Source of the DNA: Angomonas deanei
Lineage: Eukaryota; Euglenozoa; Kinetoplastea; Trypanosomatida; Trypanosomatidae
Reading direction: 5' to 3'
Assembly: GCA_903995115.1 (NCBI GenBank)
Contig: LR877151.1
Coordinates: 310,001-374,000, forward strand
DNA: 64,000 nt
Below the pieces are notes generated by a model. The model saw only the letters and a program-made list of their open reading frames with translations. It was not told where the DNA came from and did no database searches. The position numbers and the translations under genes were made by a program. Positions 9,471 through 18,495 of the stretch are shown here, one piece after another (positions within the stretch are counted from its first letter, which is position 1; each line of letters starts with the position of its first letter).

Positions 9471-9772
9471 GACATTTTATAGTAGTATAGTAAGGTAGGG
9501 GGGTGTGAAATCAGGAAGCAGAGCAACCGGCATTGCGATGCCTGCCTGTTTTTTTGGTTGAGAGTTAGTATTAGGTAAAAATTGCCCCGTTCGTGTATAG
9601 TGGTAGGTTTCTCTTTTTTTTTTTCCCCAGTATGATTATAGCATAAAATGTTCAAAAACATCAGTGAGCCTTCTTTGATACCGAAAAGTTTCTCGGAGAA
9701 TGCAATACTCACATCCTAATAGATCACCTTTCCCTCCTCCTCCCTACTTTTTCTCACTTAAGTTGTTAGAGT
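9471..9772 (+). other. Intergenic spacer with acceptor region
   Basis: Contains a T-run near 9613-9624 and a pyrimidine-rich tract (TTTCCCTCCTCCTCCCTACTTT, 9729-9750) followed by AAG and TTAG within 15 bases of ATG 9773, implying a very short 5' UTR. No gene is seen. Confidence 0.5.
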
Positions 9773-12700
9773 ATGGATGTGTCCATTCGCCAAATAGTCC
9801 GGCTGAAGCGCCACATTCGAGTGGAACCGTGCTCCACGCTCTCCACGAGCTCGCGTCGTATTTCCTATTTAGGGCCACCATCCGGCCACCACCACCGTAC
9901 ACGTCAGAAAACCATTTCCCCTCCGCCCGTCACCGCTCCTCTGGGACACGCCGCTGACATGCTGAAACTGTCTGGTGTCAGCAGAGCGGTGAAGCGCGTT
10001 TATTTCAATCACAATCGCATGTCCTACCCCGCCCTCATTGTGGAGCTGCTGTGCAACCCAGCTCAGTGGACGGCGGAGACCGACTACGAGTTTAGTGGCG
10101 CCGTGCGTCTTTTGAGGGATGCGTACGAGAAGTGCATACCAGGGGAGGAGGGAGAGGTGGGCGCCTCGGAGTATGTGTTCACCAGGTCCCTCTCCTGCGC
10201 TGGCTTCTCCACTGACCGACTGTCCACCCTCGGCACCTATCCGCTGCTGTTTAGTATACACTCCCTCACCAAGACGCTCCGCATGTTTTCCGAAAGTGAA
10301 AATTGCCCCAGCGAGTCTGTGGTGCTGGTAACCCAACTACTCGTCAGGCGGTACGAGATGGAACTGCAAAATGGCGGTCCGACGAAAACACTGACGGAGC
10401 AATTGCGGCCCATCTGGAGGAGCTGCACCGCCTACCACGTGGGGAGCATCGCAAAAGGGCTCAGCACGCTGTCGGACGAGGAGGATGGTGGACTTCGTTT
10501 CGAGTGGCGGTCAGTGGTGCAGTTGGACTGCGTCGAGCTATACTTGCGGCGTGCTCTTCACGAAATCACCAACGATAGCGACGACCACGACGGAAGTGGC
10601 TACCGGGATCATATTTTGCATGGCTCACAGTGTCGGCTGCCGTCCGACGGTCGGACGTCACGCGGGGACAACGAATTGGATAATATAGCGAGGTTGTGCC
10701 TCATGTGTAATAAAAAGTCGACCAGTGAGGTTATTTGCCAACTTTATCATTACTACGCCTCGCTTGGCAATGTTAGCATCGCTAACCTGGTGCGGGTCGT
10801 ATCCAATTGCAGCTTGCACGCCAACTCCATCCAGCAGACCGGACTCAGTAGTGACCCCATGGTAATGGAGACGCTCTTATCGGTGGTGGATGCCCTGGTG
10901 GCGCACGCCGCGACGGACCTCCCCACCGTCGAGGAAGGACTGTACAATGGCTGTATACTGTTGCAAACCTTCGGGCTGCCGGACCGAGTCATCTCCATTT
11001 ACGATCTGTTCCCCATTCGTGAGACCCCTTACTCCGTCATGGCGCGGATCAGCGTGAAGGACGTGAAGGGTGCCCTCAAGGCGCTGGATCGTATAGCAGC
11101 TCAGCGCCCAGGTGGGTGGAAGAGGCTACCCGCCATCGTGCGCTCCGTTATGGTTCCGTTGTGTCGGCTGGTGGGCAGCGTGGGAAAGAACGAGGACATT
11201 GAAGACTTGTACAAGGTGCTGATCGGGTTCCAAAACTCGGTGATGTTGGTGGGTGGACTGATGGAATCCTTATTCGCTGGTATTTGCGATCGGATCGAGG
11301 CCATTGGAAAGGAAATCAAATTCATGAAAAACGTGAATGCCAAAAAAGTGGTGAACCACGTCATTCCGTTTTTTCGTACGGCCCTCCTGTTCGTTGGTGA
11401 CGACTTCAATACCGATGCGATATTGCAGGTGTTGGAAGTGTCCCTTCAGGCCCGTCCTGCGTCCGTGGTTCTCACTTCCGCAGTCATGTGGACGCTGCAG
11501 CGCGCCTCGAGCAACTCCATTCAGGAGTTGTTTCTGCGAGTGGACAAGTCGACGCACAACATTCCCTTTCTGTACTACTTTGCCCTTTGCTACTGTAGAG
11601 ATATGGGCGAGCGGTCCACGATGGAGCGGCTGGCGGAGGTGTGGCAGGTGGACGGCAGGGCCATTTGGGCGAGGGAACCCCATCTGGCGCCGGCGTATAA
11701 AATGTGGCGCTGCACCTCCTGTGGTCGCGTCAATAGCGATCGGTTCAACTACTGTGTCTGCTCCGCCTTGCGCAGCGGACAGGTGCTCTGCAACACCTGC
11801 GGCTACGCCCAGTGTGAGCAAGTCCCGTTTTGCCGCAGTTGTGGTTCAGCGGTCTCCTCCACCACAACACAGGCGGCTGTCATTCGCAAGCCTTGGCACT
11901 GCCATTCCTGCAAGTCCAACAACCCTGCCCGACACGTGTTGCGTTGCTGCACCTGCGGTCAGCCCACGGGACCGGTGTTGCGGAAGACGAATGAACACCA
12001 CACGAGCTCATTCTGTGCGTGCGCCCCATCGGACAGCCCTGCCGTGGTGTCCTACAAAAATGCAGTGGGCTACTGCAGCGACTGTCATCAGCCCAAAATG
12101 GAGTATGCCAGACAGCACAGCAGCGTGTGGCGGTGTACCGGCTGTCGGCAGCTGCGCAGTTCGTTGGAGCGGGTGTGCCCGAATTGCCCACAGGTGGAGT
12201 GTCTCCCATTCGCGGTGCAGCATGCCATCTCCGCCACCCGTTACTGTTGGTCGTGTCACGCAGCAGAGGGCGATCCGTTCACCGATACCTGCTCCGCTTG
12301 TGGGGTGCAAGGGGACCTTCACCTGACAGAACACTCCACAGCCGCCACAGCAGACACGAAAGTGGCCCAGCCGCAGGAGGAGCAGCAGCCAATGGCACAG
12401 AGGGAAGTCGTCTTTTTCTCGTGCGACCAGTGCGGCAACCTTCAAAAGGAATCCGATACAGTGGACCACAAATGCGAACAGTGCGGTGCCATTCTGGAAT
12501 CGAACGAAGAAACCCGATTGACCCTCCGGGACCGACAATGTATTAAATGTGGATCGGTGACCGCGGCGGAGCATATGGGTTGCTTTTGCCGGTCGTGCCT
12601 CTCGTACCTCCCGCCCACAGTGAAACAAGGATGGACGTCGGCGGTCGTGATCAGCACCTGTGAAGAGTTGGCAGCGTGTTTTGATTCGGAGGGGCACGAC

Positions 12701-13627
12701 GGAAAAACAGAACAGGCAGTGACGGTGCAGTCCTTTTCCGAAAAGCGATACGAGCAATTGACCTCTTTATTGGGGGAACTGGCGACACAGTGGAAAACTC
12801 AGGTAGAACACACTGTCCTCCGTGACGCCCGTATCCAAGTGCTGATGGCCCTTCGCAGGCTCACCACCTCACTGGAGGAGCCAATGAGTTACAACAAGAG
12901 CGCGAGGCGGGCATGTGGTCTGGTGAAACAGCTGATGATACGGTCCGACGAGGCGCCGCTCCTCGACAAGGACACCACCCTACAGAACAACTTTTATGCT
13001 CCCAAGGAGAAGTGCACCGAGTGCCTCGGAGGCCACCCGACAGAGATCTGTGAATTTAACACTGACGCGGAGTGGATTTGCGAGGACTGCGGGACGGCAA
13101 ACACAAACGAAGACATTTGCCGTTACTTGTGTTGCCGCTGCCTGGCGCTACGCCCCGTGGTGCAGGACCTTCTTCCCTCCGAGTGCTGGGAGTGTGGCAA
13201 GTGTGGTCGGGCGAACATTGAGTTTGAGACGTACTGTATTCACTGTGGCATCGACAAGGAGATATCGAAAAAGGCGAACGAGGAAGCCGCAAAGCGGAGG
13301 GAGGTAAAGGGGGTCGTGCGTGCCGAAAACGAACAAACCCTTCCCTTCGTCCCCACCATCTGCAGCTCTTGTAGACTGGTCTTTTTGGAAGCAAAGTGCC
13401 CGCTGTGTTCCAACCACGTACCGGAGAGGGCAGACGCCGAGGGGATCGTGTGCTATGTGTGCCGCAAGTTTGCGCTGATTCAGCCGACCGGCACCAGCAA
13501 GCCAGAGGATCGTGTCTATGTCAGTGAGCAACTAGTGAATAAGGTCAACATGACAGAAGGAAAAACGGTACAATTCAGTGCCCACCCCAGTCGCCGCGGG
13601 ATGCAGGCCACTTTTGTAAAATTGTAA
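9773..13627 (+). CDS. Large RanBP2-type zinc-finger repeat protein, probably mitochondrial
   Basis: A 1,284-residue protein. Residues 1-60 are rich in Arg, Ser and His with few acids (MDVSIRQIVRLKRHIRV...), which fits a mitochondrial presequence; ATG 9959 (MLKLSGVSRAV) is an alternative start. Residues about 60-640 are helical with no Cys pattern and look like an alpha-solenoid. From residue 643 to about 1235 there are at least ten paired-cysteine modules. Several match the RanBP2 consensus W-x-C-x2-C-x3-N-x6-C-x2-C: WHCHSCKSNNPARHVLRC followed by CTC, and WECGKCGRANIEFETYC followed by IHC. Others are plain zinc ribbons (CxxC...CxxC). RanBP2 fingers bind single-stranded RNA or ubiquitin. With a solenoid and a presequence, an RNA-processing or mitoribosome-assembly role is a reasonable inference, but I do not recognise a named orthologue. 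Confidence 0.7.
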   Translation: MDVSIRQIVRLKRHIRVEPCSTLSTSSRRISYLGPPSGHHHRTRQKTISPPPVTAPLGHAADMLKLSGVSRAVKRVYFNHNRMSYPALIVELLCNPAQWTAETDYEFSGAVRLLRDAYEKCIPGEEGEVGASEYVFTRSLSCAGFSTDRLSTLGTYPLLFSIHSLTKTLRMFSESENCPSESVVLVTQLLVRRYEMELQNGGPTKTLTEQLRPIWRSCTAYHVGSIAKGLSTLSDEEDGGLRFEWRSVVQLDCVELYLRRALHEITNDSDDHDGSGYRDHILHGSQCRLPSDGRTSRGDNELDNIARLCLMCNKKSTSEVICQLYHYYASLGNVSIANLVRVVSNCSLHANSIQQTGLSSDPMVMETLLSVVDALVAHAATDLPTVEEGLYNGCILLQTFGLPDRVISIYDLFPIRETPYSVMARISVKDVKGALKALDRIAAQRPGGWKRLPAIVRSVMVPLCRLVGSVGKNEDIEDLYKVLIGFQNSVMLVGGLMESLFAGICDRIEAIGKEIKFMKNVNAKKVVNHVIPFFRTALLFVGDDFNTDAILQVLEVSLQARPASVVLTSAVMWTLQRASSNSIQELFLRVDKSTHNIPFLYYFALCYCRDMGERSTMERLAEVWQVDGRAIWAREPHLAPAYKMWRCTSCGRVNSDRFNYCVCSALRSGQVLCNTCGYAQCEQVPFCRSCGSAVSSTTTQAAVIRKPWHCHSCKSNNPARHVLRCCTCGQPTGPVLRKTNEHHTSSFCACAPSDSPAVVSYKNAVGYCSDCHQPKMEYARQHSSVWRCTGCRQLRSSLERVCPNCPQVECLPFAVQHAISATRYCWSCHAAEGDPFTDTCSACGVQGDLHLTEHSTAATADTKVAQPQEEQQPMAQREVVFFSCDQCGNLQKESDTVDHKCEQCGAILESNEETRLTLRDRQCIKCGSVTAAEHMGCFCRSCLSYLPPTVKQGWTSAVVISTCEELAACFDSEGHDGKTEQAVTVQSFSEKRYEQLTSLLGELATQWKTQVEHTVLRDARIQVLMALRRLTTSLEEPMSYNKSARRACGLVKQLMIRSDEAPLLDKDTTLQNNFYAPKEKCTECLGGHPTEICEFNTDAEWICEDCGTANTNEDICRYLCCRCLALRPVVQDLLPSECWECGKCGRANIEFETYCIHCGIDKEISKKANEEAAKRREVKGVVRAENEQTLPFVPTICSSCRLVFLEAKCPLCSNHVPERADAEGIVCYVCRKFALIQPTGTSKPEDRVYVSEQLVNKVNMTEGKTVQFSAHPSRRGMQATFVKL

Positions 13628-13763
13628 ACCACCATTGTAGTTTATTATAGTTATTAGTGTTTCTGTTACGATGTGTGCCGCTTAAAGTGATTTGATCTCT
13701 CTTCAAATGGTCGCACCAGTGTTTCTCTCTACTTCTGTTCCAGCATATCTGTAGATCCTTACA

Positions 13764-15746
13764 ATGCTTTCCGGTTTAGACAGTAACGTGGAAAACACAC
13801 CCACGGTAGAGTGGACGACAGCGTTACAGTCCGGCACGGATGACTTTAGAGTGATCGATTCGCAAACCGTCAAGGTCCAGGTGACCTCGTTCGTGTTGGC
13901 GGGCGTATCCGAGTACACGAACGAGCCCGTCACCTATGTGCGACTGTCTAGCATTATCCGTCTGGACCGCTCTGGGCCCACGACGTTGGTGCTGCTGTCG
14001 CGTGTGGAGGCAGGAGCCCCGCTCCAGCGGTCCACGCTGACCTTTAGCGATACGGCGTCGTGTGGCGCGACGTGTGAGTCACTGCGGCGTGCCACCGGTG
14101 GTAGAGTCCCTTTTCATGCAGAGGGAGGGGCAGCCAACTCGCTCCTCATGAACCCGACCGTCAACAGTAGTAGAAACAGCAATATGCAGTTGACCACACC
14201 GCCTAGGCAGTACACCCCCTTTTCCCCATCTCCCCGTGCTGGCTCCGTGCCTGCCCCCGAAGTAGAGGCCGAGTTGGCGGTGGAGTACCCCGCCTACGCA
14301 CCGCGCTCCTCCGCCGGCCCACCGCGGTCGTCTCCCATAAAGGCGCCTCCTCCGTCCATCCGTCTGTTGAACACCACCCCAGCTCCCAAACTACGTTCTA
14401 GCCCCATAATGGCGCCAGAGGAGGTGGAGGGGCCCCCTCCTTCCCCGGAGGTACCCAAACTGCTCTTCTCACCGATTAAGATTCCCGCACAGATACCGCA
14501 GCATCACACTTCCGCGTTACTGGACGAAATAATGGCCAGCCACAATGTCTCGTGCGATGCGGCGTCTAGCAGCAGTAGCAGTAGCAGTAGCACAGCCTCG
14601 TATGAGAGGCCACCAGAGAGAAGAAACACGTACGACCCTGATCGTTTCTCCCAACGGTTTGCCGATAAACCGCGGTCTAGCTGGAAGGAGTTCCGCTCCC
14701 CCTCTAATTCTCGACGACCTCTTTATGTCTCACGATTTGCGGACCCTAACCGAAGTACGACGTCCTTTTCCACTTCCTATTCGCCTAGAAGCGCCACCTG
14801 GCGCAGCACTAGTAGCGGTTACACCGCCTCCAGCGACAAGCGGCCGCTGTGGTCCCGCCTTCGCTACAGGGATAACGATATCGGCTTTTCGCCTTTACGA
14901 TCCTACTCTCCGGACGGGTGGGCGGAGAGAAAGACGGGAAAATTCCCCCCGTCGCCCTCACCCGGTGAAAAGGCGGTCACGTTTGGGGAAGTAGCACCGG
15001 CAGCGTCAAAGGACGAAAAGGAAGGCAAGGAGAAAAAGAAGAGGAAAAAGCACAAGTCACCGCGTCATCAGGAGGAGAACAGCGAGAGGACCAGCGATTC
15101 CCCTGCGAAGGACGCGAGCTTAGAGAGGGCGAGTTCACAGGAAAAGAAGAGTAACGACGATGGCGAAGGGATTGGATCGCGACAGATAAGTAACTTCTCT
15201 CTCAACTCGTTGGGCCTATCGCACGATGCCGCCCAGAGTGTCATGGAGGGCACCCAACAGCTGATCATCCCTCAGATTGTGATCAAGCATAACATTCGAG
15301 GTTCCAAGCACCCCAAGGAGGTCTACGTCTTTGTCACACTCGACAAGACTCATGTGGTGACGGTGAAGGTGACGGACTTTTTAGACGCACTGGAGTCCTC
15401 CGGGATGCTGAAGCGGTATCGTGTTCAGCGGCGGGCGGTCGGTGACCTGTCGGGGGAGAGAGGCATTCCGCTCGTAGGGGTGCGCGACATCAACAAGGCA
15501 CAGACCTTCTTCAAGGGAAAGTGCCGTGCGCTCGCATTGAGTAGTATTGTGCGAGTTACCCTCGGTACGGAGGAACTCTATGTGGAGCAGGATGCGGTGC
15601 TCTGCCGCCGTCCACGATTTAGCGACCGCTCCCGCCTGGTGTGCATTCTGACCCCGACACATGGTTTCTTTTTAGAGTTTAACAGCTACGAGAAAGCGGC
15701 AGGGTACGCGGACGCCCTCAATGCCGAACTGGAGATGTCCATTTAG
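13764..15746 (+). CDS. Unidentified 660-aa protein with folded ends and a disordered centre
   Basis: Residues 1-115 look like a small beta-rich domain (VKVQVTSFVLAGV, VTYVRLSSIIRLD, TTLVLLSRVEAG). Residues 120-480 are low-complexity, rich in Ser, Pro and Arg, with a run of serines at 14561-14590 and a Lys-rich patch around residues 415-435. Residues 490-660 form a second folded part (IVIKHNIRGSKHPKEVYVFV, then LVCILTPTHGFFLEFNSYEKAAGYADAL) whose end looks like the C-terminal helix of a PH-type domain. Three copies of a short SPI(K/M)xP motif occur between 14322 and 14490. I know of no named family. Two PH-like domains joined by a phosphorylatable linker would suggest a membrane or cytoskeletal adaptor; that is inference. 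Confidence 0.75.
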   Translation: MLSGLDSNVENTPTVEWTTALQSGTDDFRVIDSQTVKVQVTSFVLAGVSEYTNEPVTYVRLSSIIRLDRSGPTTLVLLSRVEAGAPLQRSTLTFSDTASCGATCESLRRATGGRVPFHAEGGAANSLLMNPTVNSSRNSNMQLTTPPRQYTPFSPSPRAGSVPAPEVEAELAVEYPAYAPRSSAGPPRSSPIKAPPPSIRLLNTTPAPKLRSSPIMAPEEVEGPPPSPEVPKLLFSPIKIPAQIPQHHTSALLDEIMASHNVSCDAASSSSSSSSSTASYERPPERRNTYDPDRFSQRFADKPRSSWKEFRSPSNSRRPLYVSRFADPNRSTTSFSTSYSPRSATWRSTSSGYTASSDKRPLWSRLRYRDNDIGFSPLRSYSPDGWAERKTGKFPPSPSPGEKAVTFGEVAPAASKDEKEGKEKKKRKKHKSPRHQEENSERTSDSPAKDASLERASSQEKKSNDDGEGIGSRQISNFSLNSLGLSHDAAQSVMEGTQQLIIPQIVIKHNIRGSKHPKEVYVFVTLDKTHVVTVKVTDFLDALESSGMLKRYRVQRRAVGDLSGERGIPLVGVRDINKAQTFFKGKCRALALSSIVRVTLGTEELYVEQDAVLCRRPRFSDRSRLVCILTPTHGFFLEFNSYEKAAGYADALNAELEMSI

Positions 15747-15923
15747 TGACCTTTGTATATATATATATATTGCTCAAATTGCGTTCTTGTATTGTATTGT
15801 ACCATTACTAGTTCTGTTTTGTCTTGCGTGGTATTCCTGATCTTGTAAAGTATTGGACCTTTCATGCATGTCATCCTAAAAACACGCCCTTCTACTTCTC
15901 CCTTTTTCGAAAGATACGAAGAA

Positions 15924-16448
15924 ATGGACGAGAACGAGCGGGCCTACAAAATTCAAAAGCTGTTGCGCCAGAATGAACTGAGCTCCATGCAAGATAGGGA
16001 ACTGGATAACGCCTCGTCGTTAGCGCGGGTGAAACATGACATTGACCAGTTTCTTCGCTCCGCCCAGACGACCCCGGCGACCTGTGTGGAGGTGCCAGTC
16101 GACCACCGCTCCGCAGATGGGGAGGAGGGTACCTTTATTGAGATGAACATTGTCGCTGGGGTGCTAGAAGAAAAGGAAAACCTCAAACGAGGGGAGGACA
16201 ACCTCTTGCTGCCCACCGAAGAAACCAAGGAGGAGCTGCACCGTCGGCGGGTAGAGGAGGCGGAGGCGTTCATGCGGTTGATGACGGCCTTGGACCCCCA
16301 GGCGGCCGGCGGGGCCAATAAAAAACTGGTTGAGGAGTGCGCGAGCAGCGGCAGTAGTGTGGTGGTGATGGACGCCGACGACCTCTGCGATGAGGATAGT
16401 AGTGAGGACGAGAGGAAGAAACCTCGCCGACGCATCGAGGAGATGTAA
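15924..16448 (+). CDS. NOPCHAP1-like (DUF4598-type) acidic protein
   Basis: The start is ATG 15924 (MDENERAYKI). An in-frame ATG at 15864 lies upstream of a clear splice signal (CTTCTACTTCTCCCTTTTT then CGAAAG, ending at 15914) and so would be removed. The product is 174 residues. It has a helix DIDQFLRSA (~37-45), then a segment FIEMNIVAGVLEEKEN (~72-87), a further helix and a Ser/Asp/Glu-rich tail with a final basic patch KKPRRR. The order 'FL... helix, hydrophobic IEM(N/D)-x-GVLEEK, acidic tail' matches, in my recollection, the C12orf45/NOPCHAP1 family, which assists box C/D snoRNP assembly by linking NOP58 to R2TP. Length is in range for the family. The match rests on one short motif, so confidence is moderate. 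Confidence 0.5.
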   Translation: MDENERAYKIQKLLRQNELSSMQDRELDNASSLARVKHDIDQFLRSAQTTPATCVEVPVDHRSADGEEGTFIEMNIVAGVLEEKENLKRGEDNLLLPTEETKEELHRRRVEEAEAFMRLMTALDPQAAGGANKKLVEECASSGSSVVVMDADDLCDEDSSEDERKKPRRRIEEM

Positions 16449-16733
16449 TCCTGTATACCATTATCCTAAGAAATTTTAATATTCGATTAACATTTGTATT
16501 TTTTTTTTTTTAAATCACCAGAACAGCTTTTGTGAATTCCTTTATCCTCTTAATTATTATTTATTTGGAATGATTCATTTACTTTTTCTGTGTCTTGTGC
16601 TCCGTACGAAATACAAACGCCTTCTCTCCGTTTACACCTCTTTTTTTTTAAAAAAAAGATTTCTAACTTTTTTTCGTGTAAATCTATTTCCCTAGTGTAG
16701 AAAAAAAAAAAAAAGTACCTCTATTTCAATACC

Positions 16734-17264
16734 ATGAGAGCCTTCCAAACCCTATCCCGCCGCTCGATGGTGTACCCCCTGGTGACGCTCTCCCTTCGGT
16801 CGGTGTATAGCCCACTGGTGGAGGACCACTACAACAACCCACGGAATGTGGGTAAGCTCAATAAGGAGGACCCCAACGTGGGCACCGGCCTCCGTGGCGC
16901 CCCGGAATGCGGCGATATGACGCAGATGCAGGTGAAGATCAACCCCGACACGATGATTATTGAGGATGTCAAGTTTAAGGCCTTTGGCTGCGGTAGTGCC
17001 ATCGCCGCCTCCTCGTACGCCTCTCAGGCGATCCGAGGGAAGACGGTGGCCGATGCGCTCGAGCTCACCAACAAGCAAATAGCACAGGAGCTGTCGCTCC
17101 CGCCCGTGAAGCTGCACTGCTCCATGTTAGCGGAGGAGACCATCCACGCCGCGGTGGAGAACTATCTGTCCAAGAACCCGACCCTGAAGAGCAAGGTCTC
17201 CCGCAAGAAGGAGGCGGCCCCCAAGGCGGAAGCTGAGAAGGTGGCCACGTCCGCGCACGCCTAA
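16734..17264 (+). CDS. ISCU: Iron-sulfur cluster scaffold protein IscU
   Basis: A 176-residue protein with all IscU hallmarks: three cluster-ligand cysteines at Cys59 (PECGD), Cys86 (FGCGSA) and Cys129 (LHCSML), the conserved Asp61 next to the first, and the LPPVK chaperone-binding motif at 122-126. Residues 1-24 (MRAFQTLSRRSMVYPLVTLSL) are Arg/Ser-rich without acids, a mitochondrial presequence; mature IscU begins near VYSPLVEDHYNNPRNVG. The protein assembles 2Fe-2S clusters on the matrix cysteine desulfurase Nfs1 and passes them to Hsp70/Jac1. The tail after residue 155 is a Lys/Ala-rich extension not found in bacterial IscU. From memory, in T. brucei the IscU gene lies not far from the GIM5 genes, so this arrangement may be syntenic. 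Confidence 0.95.
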   Translation: MRAFQTLSRRSMVYPLVTLSLRSVYSPLVEDHYNNPRNVGKLNKEDPNVGTGLRGAPECGDMTQMQVKINPDTMIIEDVKFKAFGCGSAIAASSYASQAIRGKTVADALELTNKQIAQELSLPPVKLHCSMLAEETIHAAVENYLSKNPTLKSKVSRKKEAAPKAEAEKVATSAHA

Positions 17265-17710
17265 AAAGAAAAGAACAGTGCAATGAGAGTAAATGAATAA
17301 TACCACTTCTCTCTTCTGTTTCTGTTTTTTCTTCGGAGCTTTACAGACACGCATGCTTTGGCGTTGATGCTTCTTTTTTTTTTTTTTTCGAGAACTTATT
17401 ATACCTGCCTATTTTGTTTTCACCCCATATTTACGAATAATGTTTTACACATCTTCACATAAACTATAAGTTTCATGTCGGTTTTGTGTTTTGCTCTTTT
17501 TTTCTTCTTTTTTTTTCGAATAAAATTACCTTTAAATAATTATATCATTAGCGGTTAAGTCCCCATGCTTACCAAAAAAAAAAAAAAAAGGTCCTTCTTC
17601 TTGTATCTTGAGTTGGTTCCTCTAATGTATTATTTTACAGTTGTACCACACTACCTCTTTTTTCTTTCTTTCTTGTTAGTAAAGAAACAGAACACCACAA
17701 CGAACGGTTA
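17265..17710 (+). other. Intergenic spacer upstream of cyclophilin gene
   Basis: AT-rich with T-runs at 17372-17388 and 17499-17516, an A-run at 17574-17589, and a pyrimidine tract (CTCTTTTTTCTTTCTTTCTTG, ~17654-17676) followed by TTAG before ATG 17711. No gene or RNA is apparent. Confidence 0.5.
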
Positions 17711-18355
17711 ATGTCATTAGTGTTGCACACGTCAGAGGGCAACTTACCCATACTGCTGTACTTCAGGGAGTGCCCAAAAGCTTGTTTTAACTTTTTAGCC
17801 CTCTGTGCCTCGGACTACTACGACGGGTGTCAGTTTTACCGTCACTACGCCGACATACTGCTGCAGACAGGGGACCCCACCAACACTGGGAAGGGAGGGG
17901 AGTCGGTCTATGCCGCTGTGCCGGAGGGTGGTGTGGAACACTCCTTTCCCGCTACCCCGCAGCGTTACTTTGATGACGAGGGGTTTGGAGGGGCGACACA
18001 GCACAACAAGAGGGGGACGCTCTCCATGGCGCACCGCGGGACGAAGCAGAACACCAACGCCTCTCAATTTTTCATTAGCCTCCAACCACAAAAAGAGTTT
18101 GACAATGTCTACACGTGTTTTGGGGAGATCCTCACCCAACACCGTTATGTACCGTCCATCAACGATGAGATCAGTGTAGGGACGCTGATTGAGGTTGGCG
18201 CGGAGATTGGGGAGTCGGGGGAAAGAGTGCTCAAGGCGCTGGAGGCGGCGGCGGCGGAGGTGGATGAGAAAAATGGTGTTCTGAATAAAAACGTGAAGAT
18301 CACTGGCGCTACTGTTTTGTATAACCCGTTCGCCGAAGGCGTCATGAGCTTGTAA
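17711..18355 (+). CDS. Peptidyl-prolyl cis-trans isomerase, PPIL3-type cyclophilin
   Basis: A 214-residue single-domain cyclophilin. It starts like PPIL3 (MSLVLHTSEGNLPI, against MSVTLHTDVGDIKI in the family), contains ACFNFLALCASDYYDGCQFYR, QTGDPTNTGKGGESV, MAHRGTKQNTNASQFFISL and FGEIL, and ends with the PPIL3 signature NPFAE. The catalytic Arg (FYR) and Gln (QTGDP) are kept; the usual Phe near the active site is replaced by an Ile/Leu stretch (YADILLQ). There is an insertion around residues 75-95. PPIL3 belongs to spliceosomal cyclophilins, and in an organism that trans-splices every mRNA a nuclear role in splicing is likely by inference. No signal peptide. Confidence 0.9.
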   Translation: MSLVLHTSEGNLPILLYFRECPKACFNFLALCASDYYDGCQFYRHYADILLQTGDPTNTGKGGESVYAAVPEGGVEHSFPATPQRYFDDEGFGGATQHNKRGTLSMAHRGTKQNTNASQFFISLQPQKEFDNVYTCFGEILTQHRYVPSINDEISVGTLIEVGAEIGESGERVLKALEAAAAEVDEKNGVLNKNVKITGATVLYNPFAEGVMSL

Positions 18356-18495
18356 TATATAAATACAATATCAGGAAGTAGTGTTTCGTTGTATTTTTAT
18401 ATGGTGTAGGACGTATGTACCCAACTCCACAGTTCATCATTTATATTTTTCCCCTTTCGTTGAGGCAAGAAGCAATACCATTAGAAGGCCCAAAA

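Noticed and set aside
11394-12326. 310-codon + strand frame inside the zinc-finger gene
   Set aside because: It overlaps the 1,284-residue protein in another frame; composition (Arg, Pro, Ala, Cys scattered) is that of a frame shadow.
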